Both the position numbers and the translations under genes were made by a program. This document shows, one piece after another, positions 46,205-58,800 of a stretch of DNA of 64,000 nucleotides. This DNA comes from Heliocidaris tuberculata. Lineage: Eukaryota > Echinodermata > Echinoidea > Camarodonta > Echinometridae. The DNA is taken from assembly GCA_025618425.1 (NCBI GenBank), contig CM046847.1, forward strand, positions 9,199,033 through 9,263,032, read 5' to 3'. The notes beneath the pieces are model-generated. The model was not told the origin of the DNA, did no database searches, and saw only the letters and a program-made list of their open reading frames with translations. Within the stretch, counting starts at the first letter, position 1. Each line of letters opens with the position of its first letter.

Positions 46205-46821
46205 ATTCTCACTGAGCAGATATTCTCATTCACTGATTACTTATACAAATCTAAGTTAGAGATCTATCGCACCTAGCCTGTAAACAAACTTAAAAATTAC
46301 TTAGCTCAACGATCTACAAGTACAACAGCGTACAGCAGCCAAACATTATTAATTAACACAACATAAACAATGAAACAGCTGAGCTATGAGCTAGCTTGAT
46401 TAAGGTCTCGCGATCTCTCCAGCTCCTCCTCTCGATCTCGGCCTCCTGATATCCTCGACTCCTACATTGGCGCTCCTCGATCACAATTTTATATTATGGT
46501 AATGCACTGTCATTTGACGCCTTTGACAGTTATCATTGTTTAATAGTTGATTATCTGTTATGTAATAAAAATATATAAATAAAATGATACTTTGAACTGG
46601 GATCTTATAATAATACGTGCTTCTCTTTTTCTCTAAACTGGAATAAGTATGATAACTAATTTCACCTTCAGTCAATTTTAATGAACGAGGATCCTCTGTA
46701 ATACTAATAATGTGTACAAAAAATTTCAACATGATCATCGCATATGAGACTGAGACGAGAGTTGTGCATGTGTACGGCGTTCAGTGATTTTTAAAATAGT
46801 TTATATGTGACCTGTTTCGGG
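46205..46821. promoter_or_regulatory. Putative bidirectional promoter of WDR91 and DCLRE1A
   Basis: The two start codons are 617 bp apart and point away from each other. The interval has no exon evidence. It contains TCTCGCGA (46406-46413), most of the TCTCGCGAGA element found in vertebrate bidirectional and housekeeping promoters, and a GA/CT-rich CGATCTCG block (46405-46445). No TATA box is placed convincingly. 5' UTRs of both genes must lie here. Confidence 0.6.
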
Positions 46822-49800
46822 ATGGCCTCCAAAAATTCATCAACAAAAAGTGAAGATGATGATGAAGTATGGAGTCATAGGCCTTTGAAGAGAATGAGAA
46901 AATCTATCGACCAATTTTCGTCATCTCAGCAGATCAGTGGCAGTGCCAGTGCCTCTACTAGCTCTTCAAGTAGATCGACTAGGCCGGGGATTCCCCAGTC
47001 CCAATCTTCTGGCACGCGCAGAGGTGTCACGCCGAGCACCATCCCGACGCGTACGCCGAGCCAACTGCAATCCAATCATCGAATTCAAAGTCGGCGAAAA
47101 ATATTTGATTCTTCACAAAAACCGAACAAGCGAGATAGTGCGAGTCAGCCGACTCAGACTTCTACAAATAAGTCAGGGAAAATGAAGAGCCAGATGAAGA
47201 AGGAAATATCTGAAACAAGTGAAACTGAAAGCAAGAGTGAGAGTACGACTAGTACGAGTAGACCCTCTAAATCATCTAAATTAGCAGATCAAGTTCAACA
47301 TCAAGACGAATATTGTCCCATTTGTCAAGCCCCATTTAGCTGCATTCACCTAATTTCTCCAGAAGAGCACATGCAAGACTGCTTGGAATTTGCAAAATCA
47401 GACAATGGTATGTATTCTCTATAAGAACTTGCCTTACAAGTTGAGTAAAAGTTTTTGTGTTTGTTTCATGTTGATATGAAATTCCATCTTTTTCACTTAA
47501 GACTGTAGGAATTTCATGTTTCTTGAACTTTCTTCCATCTCGGTTTTTCTTTCCTCTTTTACCAATTATTTTTGAGAAATCTTTTTCTTGTTTTTAAAGA
47601 TATATGCAGGTCTCCATAATAACCTTTTCACCGAGTTTAAGATTTTGTTAAAATTTGGGTCTGTTTGCATTTCATTTATTTCCTTTTTTTTTGGGGGGGG
47701 GGTGGGTCTGGACTTAAAATTGGGGGGCCAAATTGCGCCAAGTCCCTATTAGTTGAAAACACTGAAATACGGAATGATGCCACCTATGTAGATGTTAGAA
47801 ACTTTTTTAACATGCATATATGTTTTAAATTGTGTTTTCATAGAAGCATGGAAGAAATCGCAAATACACACTGCACTGATGGGCTAAAATTTCATCTTCA
47901 CTCACCTTCCTTTGTAAATTATCACTTTGCAAAATTACCAAATGGTTCTGTTGTAAACAATTATTTGTGTTTTTACATTAGAGATTGTTAATCATTGCAT
48001 CAGATCGAAAAATCTGTCTATTTCGTTCAGGGATATGCTCCACTAAGACACACACATGCTAGGTTATCTACAATAACCTCGCACTTTGTCTCTCATAGCA
48101 AGTGTGTCATATTTTGCACATATGTGTGCTGGAAAGGAGCAAGATCGCCAGCCAAAAACAGCCTGAAAATTTCACTTGATCAAGATGATAAAGATCCTGT
48201 TGAAGAATCTGGCATGAAATTAGATATTCTATCATCCTAAAATGTAGAAGGAAGAATTTATCAAAATTTTGCTTATTATACTGGCGTTTTTACCTCTTCA
48301 ACTTAGAGGTCATGACCACCGCCAAAATTGACACAGCCCCACATAGGGATGGTTCCCTGAGTGCCGCTAAGACTACGTCTGGCTTCACGGAATCCCTCTC
48401 CTTGTCTTGGAGGAGAGCCTCAAAAGTTTAAAAAAAATGTTATAAAACTCTTCCAAACAGACAGATTTTTCTGTGTGTCATTGTATTTAAAATTAGTATT
48501 GTACTAGATGTGCTCCTTGCTCAAGCATCATGTACTTATGCTTTTTTCCACTTCATCTCATCTCATCTAGTTTTGTATCATTATACCCCTGCCAAACGAA
48601 GTTTGAAGGGGGTATAGGAAGCAGCGTACGGTCGGTCAGGCAGGCGGGCGGTCGGTCAGTCAGTCCGTTGCAAATCTTGCGCATCAAACTACTTCTTCAT
48701 TTTTCGAGCAATGCGTGTGAAATTCGCCACACACATTGGTCTTGGGATGAAGATGTGCAAGACATATTTTTTTAATGTGTCGGAAACTGCGTTGCCATGG
48801 TAACAGCACATTATTGCAATAAATCTGGTTGAAATCTTGCGCATCAAACTACTTCCTCATTTTTCGAGCAATGCACATGAAATTTGGCACACACATTTGT
48901 CTTGGGAAGGAGATGTGCAAGACATATTTTTTGAATGTGTCAGAAACTATGTTGCTATGGTAAAGGCATATTATGCCAATAAATCAGGTTGAAATCTTGC
49001 GGATCAAACTACTTCCTCATTTTTCAAGCAATGCTCATGAAATTTGGCACACACATTGGTCTTGTGATAAAGATGTGCAAGACTTATTGTTTTTAAATGT
49101 GTGGCAAACTACATTGCCATGGTAACGACATATGGCAATAAAATGGGAAAATATTGTAGATCAAACCACTTCCTCATTTTTGGAGCAATGCTCAGGAAAC
49201 TTGGCACACACATTGGGGTGGGGGTATTAATCACCTTCATTGATATTCTAGTTTTTCTTCATATGCTTCGATTACCCAAATTTCTGTTTACTTTGCAGAG
49301 TGTCCAGAAGGCCTATTTTGTGATGTCACAATCTTAAGCCATTATCAGAAGTTCAGCCACAATCTGCTAGCTATAGCCAGATCAGAGATGAAACCTGAAG
49401 ATTTATCAATGATGGATGAAGATGAATGCAAAGCAGATGTGTTCACTCAGTTGAAAGCAGAGGTGATGACATCAGACAGTGATTTTGAAAAACCTTCCTC
49501 TTCAAAGCCAGCAGCAACTCCAAAGGCATTGAAGACTCGCTCCAGTCCACATGAGGACTATGAGTACACAATCGATGGTGACAGGGTCATGTGTACACCA
49601 AAAAGATTGTGTCTCTCCCAAGTTTCTATCTCGCAACCCCAACCACGATCCAAATTAAAGAACACTGCCAGGAAATCTATGAAAGGGACAATCAACAGAA
49701 ACCAAAGGGACTGTGATAGGATGCCAGCAGTTAAAGAAGAGATGCTTACACCAAAGCTCAAAAACCAAAGAGAATACAACGTGTCTTCTTCAGAGAACCA

Positions 49801-52800
49801 AGAAAACATAGGTGAAGGGAATAAACTGAAAAATGGCTCTTATCAGTCCACTCAAACTCCAAGCTCCCAGAGTTCATCAAAAAAGAGATCTAGAAGAAAA
49901 TCTTCTCCTAGAGATGACATTCCAACATCCAAATCAATATTTGATTACTTCTCCCCAAGTCAGAAGGCATCACTTGCCCAAAAAACTGCTGGCGCCCGAT
50001 GTGATGAAACTCCACACTCTTCGTTTTCCACTTTGGAAACAAATATGACCTGTGACCCATCCTCTGTTTCTGAACACTCACAACCCTTTGTAGAAAGTGA
50101 TGTGGATATATTTGAAATTGATGAAAATGAATCCCTGTGTGGAGATCAGAATGATGTTGTCAAATCAGAAGGGTTGACAGCCTCTGATAGTAAGGATGAC
50201 TTTGTTAAACTAAAACCGAAACAGGACATAAAGAGGGTACCAGGAGCTGAACAGAGTGTGGAAAACGATGTTGACAAGTTAACAGATGAACCTTTCTTTG
50301 ATATGCTGGACAGACTAGAAGATGCATCAGATGCAGAAAGTGAGTCACTTTTCTCTTCCCTGAATTCCAACTTTGATGAGAAAAACACAACCTCAGGTAA
50401 TCAGCCCATTAAATCTGACCCTCCAAACTTGGTAGAGGTTCCTCCAGCACCAGTACAGGATGATGATACAAGTGATGAGGAACTTCCACAGTTTGATTTG
50501 ACATGTGGGAACTTGGAGGACCTATGTGAGGATAACAAAGATGAAATGTCTCATATTAAAGAGCAGGGATCAACAAGTATTGATCAACAGGATGATCAAG
50601 ACACATTCGAAGACAAGAGCCAGGATCTAGAGAGCGAGAGTCTGTTAAACATTCGCAATGAAAACAAAGGAGTTAAATATCCCACTTTAGACCATAATGA
50701 AGAAGTAGATCATACTATGGGGTTGTCAGAAGATGAAGAGAGTCAGAGTTTGTTCAACATTCCTGATAAAAAGAAAGAAGGACAGTTTCTTGCTGTGGAC
50801 AATCATCGAGATGAATTAGATGATGTGACAGTTTGTTCAGAAAAGGAAGAGGAAAAGATGGAAGTGGATGATGAGGATGAAGAACCCATGAACGAGGAGA
50901 GACCGTCAGTGTCTGGATGGAGAGCTAGTGATGCAACAAGTGCATTGTCAGCAAAAGCAGAAGATTGCTCAAGACCATCCAACCTTGACACCTCAATGTC
51001 AGCTCAAGCAGTTGCTGCCAAACCCAGGAAACAGGGAACACTAGACTCTTTTCTTGGATGCAAACCAGCTGCCATACCTGGGAAGCAACAAACACTTGCC
51101 TCTTTTTTCGGAGGCAAATCTGCGCCAAAAGTAGTGCCACCGGCTCAGACAAAACAGCCAAAGGGAGAGTGGAAGGGCTCAAGACAGACATACCAGAAGA
51201 GCAAAGGGGAAGGCCAGGGGCAGAAGGAATGGGGGAACAGCAGTGGAAAGCAATGTCCCTTCTACAAAAAGATGCCAGGTAAATAGTTTTCATTTATTTT
51301 ACTGCTGGTGCAATTTACCACACAGGGTAATCTACACTCACACATATGCGAGGTCATTGTAGATAACCTCACACTCCGTACCTTCGTACCATGAAGAATT
51401 GCCTCCCATAGCAAGTGTGTGATCTCTAGCACATATGTGTGCTAGAAAGGAGCAAGATCGCTGGCCAAAAACAGCCTGAAGATTTCACTTGATTAAGATG
51501 ATAAAGATCCTATTGAAGAATCTGACATGAAATAAGATATTCTGTCAACCTAAAATATAGAAAGAAGTATTTTCTCAAAGTTTTGCTGATTGTATTTGTG
51601 TTTTACCTCTTCAACTTGGAACTGCCACCGAAATTGACACCGGCCCACATAGTGATGGTTTCGTGAGTGGGTAATCTGATGGTATTTTATAATGTCATTT
51701 TGCAAAATATAAAAGATGCCCCCAAGATGGCATTTAAAAGTTTATGTTTAAAAAGAAAAAAAATCTTTTCCCCCTTCATTTGCATCTGTCATCAGGTACG
51801 TCTTTCACTGTGGATGCGTTTCGGTATGGTGTCATTCCTGGGTGTAAGGCTTACTTCTTAAGTCACTTCCACTATGACCACTATGGGGGTCTCAACAAAC
51901 ACTTTGACCAACAACTCTATTGTAGCAAGGTATGGAAAGCAATATCATTGAGTTTTTCTAAGCTCATCCTGAGAGTGACTGAAGATAAATTCTAAAAGGA
52001 TGTGTAAATTTTTAAAGGCTATAATTTCTTGAGCAATTATTTGAAAAAGCAGGTGTGTTTATCACAGATTGATGTAATGTATATTTTACTGTGCAGAGTG
52101 GGAATCGGTCTATTGATGTGAGTTTGGTCTTTATGATTAGACTCTCTATTGAGCTCTCTTTGATACTGTCTCCTGACCTGTCATATCTCAATATTAACCT
52201 CTCTCTGTCTCTCTCTCTTTCTGTCTGTCTCTGTCTGTCTCTCTTTGTCTCTGTCCATCTCTTTCTCTGTCTGTCTGTCTCTCTCTCTCTGTCTCTCTGT
52301 TGATGGATGGTTTGACTGCTAAGAAAGCATGTGTATGCTTGTAAGTAAGCTACTAGGGGACCAACGGTTTTAAGTCCTCTCCGAGGGACTTGGTAATGAG
52401 GATAAATGCCTTACTAAAGGGCACTAGCGTATCCACTTGGTTTCGAACTTGGGTCCTCCCAGTTATGAGACCACTGCTCTACCACAGAGCCATCGCGCCT
52501 CCCTATCTGTCTGTCTCTTTCTCCCTCTTTACCTCTGTCACTCCTTATTTTTCTCATAAACACTGTCTGTCACCTTCTCTGTGTCTCTTTCTGCTTTGCA
52601 CTCTCTGTCTTTCTGTTTTTATCTCTCTCTTTCTCTCTGTTTTGCTTTCTTTTCTTTTTTCTCCATCTCTCTCCCTCCATCTCTATCTCTCTAATGTTGG
52701 GACTTTCTCTCTCTCTCTCTCCTCTATCAGGTTACAGGAAACCTTGTGACATCCAGGCTGAAAGTAGCAGCTGAATACGTGATCAATTTGCCCATGAATG

Positions 52801-55800
52801 AGCCCCAAGTTATAGACGGTGTGGAGGTCACCCTTTTAGATGCAAATCAGTGAGTGGGATAATTACTATTTTAATATCACTTTTTTAAAAATGGTGTCTT
52901 GTCTGGATGACTTTTAATCAAATACATGTAGTTGTAGGTTTTGATCCCGGTATCTTTGTCAGTCAGTTTGCAGGCACAAACCCTTGTCAGCCATAGCGCT
53001 TAATAGAGTGTTCAAATTGTTGACTGCCCACCATAGGCCCTGTGCTATATCTGTTCACAGCCAGAGACTGGCCAAGTTAGGGTCGGCTCCAGTGTAAAAA
53101 ATACTTTTTTGTTTACGGGAGCTATTTTAGTATTTGGCATTGTAAAGTGCCATTTTCTCACAGTGATTTTTTATGTCTTTTGTTATTTTTTTTTTCCCAG
53201 AGCTCTTTTGGAGCTTTCTCGAGCTAAATCGCTCATTGCACTGTGTATTTTTTTTCGCTGGTCATGGTCGGCTCAAGGCTTCATAGATCTGTGTTTATGT
53301 GTCAAAAAGGAGTCTGTGCCTGCAGACTAAGTCTTTATGCATCTTAAACTAGGCATTGATCTGCAACTGTCTCTCTAGATCCAGGGTTAGGCTCAAAGCT
53401 ATTAGAAATGCTTGTTGAATGATAACAAAGGTGTCTTCAAAATATCAATTTCTTTTCAAAGATTCAAAGATTTCAATTTATTTCACATCTCTTTAACCCT
53501 TTCAAGACAACTGACCACATTTTGTGGTTTGGCTCAATAAACTTTTGATTCAGAGCTCTAAAAAATATATCAGATGCATGAGTAGAAAGAGCAAAAATTT
53601 CTGTCCATTTTTGTTGCATGACCATATTGCATTTGATGCCAGGAATTTTAAAAAGGAGAATAATCTTTCAAATCATTAAATTGGCAACACATTGAGAGAT
53701 TCAAACTCATTGTTTTTTTATCAAAAATTGGCATTTTTTTCAACATTTTCCAACAAAGTTCTTAACCAAATAATTGTTTTCAAGACATTAAATCTTATTA
53801 GAACTATGTAGCACTAAAAGAAATATATTATTGTTGCCAATTTGAAGAACAAAATGTGATCAATTTAGCCCTTAAATAATTCCTGTCTGGAAAGGGCTGA
53901 AAAGACAAAGTTTACATTAAACAAGATACAGAAACTAAATAGAAAAAAATACATTGAAAAAAAGAAAGGAAAGAATTCAAAATATAAAATGAAGTATGAT
54001 AACATGTATGAGAGACTTTTGTCCATACATTTCACAAGTCACATCATATGATCTTCCTTCAGTTCATTTATCCAATTTTCACACTGCACACTACTGATTA
54101 TCTTTCATTTGTTTGTCTTAAAGAGAAGTTTGAGTTCTGGAAAAGGTGGAAATAATTTGTGAGCTTATTTCATTCTCTTTATGTCAGTTTGGGAGATTAT
54201 CATTGCAGAAATTTTCCCCCAAAAGATGGCTCTTAGAATGCCCTCATAGTCGAAATATGACAAGACTGAAGAAACGGCTGCAATGTTCTATCCAAACATT
54301 CATTCCACATATGTGTGCAATCCCATATACCCGTTTCTGTATGCATTGGATGTGACTTTCAGCAGGATTGAGTCACTTTCTACTCATTTTGATAAAATTT
54401 CCAAAACCTTGCAGCAGACACCAATTCTTATGTCCTACAACATGTATATAATCAACCTTGCCTGATTGCTTCCAGACAGTTTTCTTTCACACTGCAATCG
54501 CATGACCAGAACTCAACTTTCATCTTTAATTTTATAGCTGCCCAGGTTCTGTGATGTTCTTGTACAAGCTGAAATCAGGTGCCATCTACCTACACACCGG
54601 TGACTTCAGGGCGGATGCAAAGATGGAGCAGTATCCGGAGCTTAGCTGTTGCCGTGTCAACAAACTCTACCTCGATACAACGTAAGTTGAGTTGGGTTGG
54701 AAGGTGAAGATTTGGAGTATCACTAAGAGAGAAGGAAGTTGAATAGTAAATTGCAAAACATTTATTGTATTTGGAATGTAATTCATCACATGCACAGCCT
54801 TCTGCACTTTGCTGGATCACTCCGGAAGTTGCCTGGTATTTCCTTGATTAGTATTCTGACTCTTGAGATATTAAATTCACCAACCGTTTTTATTTAGTAT
54901 CCAGTCTTCTGTGTGTGTATTAATTTTATGAGTTTGTGCTCATCAGTGTACTTTTAAGAAGATTTTGTACTTATACTGAATTTTGCTGATTCACATAGGT
55001 CTAACTTAATTTATCATGAAGGTCCATTTGTACTAACAGTCAATTGTAACTTATGAACAATTGTCTCATAGTGTACTTTTGCTGCCAGTATTTGACACTG
55101 TTGGTATTTATTTATTTATTTATTTATTTATTTTTGTTTATTAGGTACTGTGATCCTCAGTACAAGTTCCCAGGTCAGAAGGAGGTGATAGAGTTTGCTG
55201 TACAGACAGCTGTTAATGCAGTGAGATGTAACAAGAAGACTCTAATTGTATGCGGGACCTACACCATCGGCAAGGAGAAGGTCTTCAGAGGTATGAATGA
55301 GAGAATGTCTCCCCATAGTGTGTAAAAACATAATTTGATCACCCAGAGATAACAAATACATCTCGCAATTCATAGTTAATCCTGAGTTCCAATAACAGAT
55401 TTCTATTTCCCAAAATACTTGCCCATAGTAATTCTGAATCATTTATCCTGTGGAATTTGGGTCATTTATACCAGAAAAATAGAAACAAACTAACCCCCAA
55501 AACTTGATGAAAATCACATCCCCTGAAAAGCACAATTTACATTAGCACATGTGACACCTACATGTAGTGTTGCATGTGCATGTTGAATGTATAGCTCGAT
55601 TCGCTCACTACTCAGCTGCTATATAGATTTTTTGCCAAAATTAAAATTTCAGTTTGATATGATTCTGTGAGAATTCATTTTCTGTCATTACCAGAAGTTA
55701 TTATAACATTAACCACCCCCTCCCCCCCCCCCCACCTCAGCTTCTGCAAGGGTATTGTGAACAAAAGACTTCTAGGCAAAAAAACATTCTTTTGACTCTC

Positions 55801-58800
55801 ATCCAAAGATCTAGATTTACTTTAAATTTAATAATGATGTGCTCATATTACTCTTTGAGATTCTCAGTTTTCACAACCCACCTTGCAGTTGGTGATCTAT
55901 GTCTTTGAAGTTTAAAAAAAAAATCATATTCACTCTGATTATTCAGCTGTCAAAAGGTATTTCTAAATAACTTAGTTTTCTTTTTTTTATCTTTTTCTTT
56001 TTTTACAGCTATAGCTGAAGCCCTGGCATGCAAGGTGTACGTGGAGTCTCTGAAGTTTAAAGTCTTGGAATGCCTTGAAGATAATGATCTGATGTCACTG
56101 CTGACACGTGATATCCAAGAGTCTAGACTTCATGTCATAGGAATGAACATGTTTAATCATCAGGTCAGTTGTATTTGTGATTGTGATGGTTTCAGTCAAA
56201 ACTACTTGTTACTTACAACTAGGCCTGAGTCATCATGGGTTTTTCCAAACCCGGGTTTGACTCGAAAATTTAGGGCGGGGACCGGGTACCCGAACGGGAA
56301 TTCCCTACAACAGAAAATACTGTATGTAGTGACGGGAGTCAACAGTCAAGGTAAAATTGATAAACTAAAATGCAGCATAGAGGACAGTTACTGAATCCAA
56401 ATCGATAAAACAATGCTTTTCCCGAGAGAAATAACATTTCGGAATAAAAATAAAACATTAAGAAATACAGCCAAAGGTCTCTTTGTTACCTAAAATTGAG
56501 GGCTGAAAGAGGAAATCAAGCTTCGTGGTACCGTGCACGTTCAGAAATGAAGTCCGAATGTGAGTCACCTGTGCCCAGTGCGCACGAATACAGCCCTAGA
56601 CCTTAATACACACAGACGAGAGACAGTATGGGTATCCATAATATTTCATAGAAAAAAAGATGTTGGAGGATTGCGAGTGCACTTCATATCGAGATTAGGC
56701 AGCCATATTTGACATTGTTCTGCTTAGCAAGACCGCAGATGGCAGCAGAGAGGAAAATAAATGTGGGCACTAGATCAGGTGATCGGCCACAACTGTTCCT
56801 CTCTGCTGCCATCTGCGGTCTTGCTACGCAGAACAGTGTCAAATATGGCTGCCTAATCTCGATATGAAGTGCACTCGTAATCCTCCACCATCTTTTTTTC
56901 TTTGAGATATTATGGATACCCATACTATTTTTTGCCAAAGAAAAGAATTGTTTTATGGTAATTTTGTATTTTTGTTGTCACTTACGTGGTATTTTTGGTT
57001 GTTTTCAAGCTTACTTTTGGCACGATCACATCAGTTATATTCGACCCTCGTCTGTGTGTATTATGGTATAAGGCTGTATTCGAGCGCACTGAGTGCCGGC
57101 GACTCCCACTTTGACTTCATTTCTGCTTGAATCTTCCTCGCAGCTCTTATTTTTTTAGACTCATGAAAAGACCTATCGTCGTCTGAAATGATTTCCATTT
57201 ATTACTGCAGCAAATATAATTGGATTAAATTGAAATTCAGTTTGTGAATTGCATGTTTAAAGTTCTAAATTGCAATACATTAGTGCTAAAATTAGTTTGG
57301 AAAAACCTGAAATCCGAAAATGCAAACCCGGGTTTCAGCGTGACAGGCGGGGACCGGTCGGGGAACCGTTTCGTAACAACCTACTTGTAACAACAAAAAA
57401 AAAAAATATCTTTTTCTTGACATTCTGTAAGATACATTCCAAGTACATGTAATTGAATTAGATGAGGGAAGCTAATCTTGTGTTGTTTTAAAGAAATTAA
57501 TATCATAATTTATGCTATGGATACAATGATTGTTTATTGTTGTTTTTAAGTAGTATAGTATAGTATTGAGCAGAGCCATCCATACACAGAGTTTGGCCAA
57601 CTTGGTTTCAGTTGGGCACACCATGGCGTATATTCCTTTGTTGCATGCTTGCCTAACAAAGCAACATGCGCCATATTGTTACCCACATGGAGCTGAGTGG
57701 GCCAAACTCTGCATATGGATGGCTCTGGTATTGAGAGTTGCCATTTTACTTCTATTATTTTAGAATTACCACTTGACCAAGCACAGGAAAATATTGCTGA
57801 TTCTTTATGATGTTGTGTTAAGTAGAAATTGAAGAAGTAGATTATTCATTATATTTGTATGGTTCTCACATCTTCATGCAGAAGCTCAAAGAGTACCTGT
57901 CCCAGTTCAGCCCAAGATATGACACCATTCTTGCCTTCAAGCCTACCGGTTGGACTCACAGTGATAAGGTTGAATCACCCTCTCACATCAAGCCTTCCAA
58001 GAGCGGGGCATCATCTATCTATGGTACAGTACAATCAGATATTCACACATCATATTCATATAAAGTTGAGTTCTGGTCATGCGATTACGATGTGAAAGAA
58101 ACTGTCTGGAAGCAATTGGGAAAGGTTGATCATGTCTAAATAAGGATTGGTGTACACTGAGGTTTTGGAATCATCAAATGATAAGAAATCAACCCAAACT
58201 TGCTCAAAACACATGCACCGCACACAGAAATGGGTATATGGGACTGCACACAGATGTGGCATGAATGTTTGGCAAGAACACTTTAGCTATTTTTTCATCA
58301 TATTTCGAATATAAGGGCATTTGAAGAGAAATCCTTTTCAGGGGACATTTCTTCTATGATGTTCTTCCAAACTGACATAAAAAGAATAAGAAAGCTTACA
58401 AATTATTTTTCACCTTTTCCAGAACTCAACCTTCGCTTTAACCCCTTCTGTGCCATCAAATTTTTGAACAATTGTCATAAATATACTTTAGGGTGTTAAA
58501 TCTTTATGATAAATGCTTGTTTCGCTGTGAAGTTAGGTTAAAATCTATTCCAAATCAATAAACTTCACAATTCAGGAAAAAAATGCAATTTTTTAGTCCA
58601 AACAAATTTGTTCAACAATCAAACTCGTGGGTAGTATTTGCGGCTCGCAGCATTCAGGGAAGTTAAATAATGTTCATAATGAAAATGAAAATATTCCATG
58701 TTAATGATGATGATCATCAGAATCAGACCTGCTATTTCAAATTGCGATGACATTTGCATCCTTACAGGTACACATTTTTACAGCTGGTATAGAGAAGTAG

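Noticed and set aside
46807..46821. Upstream extension of DCLRE1A from a GTG at 46807
   Set aside because: GTG starts are not expected for a nuclear animal gene, and ATG at 46822 has a good context.
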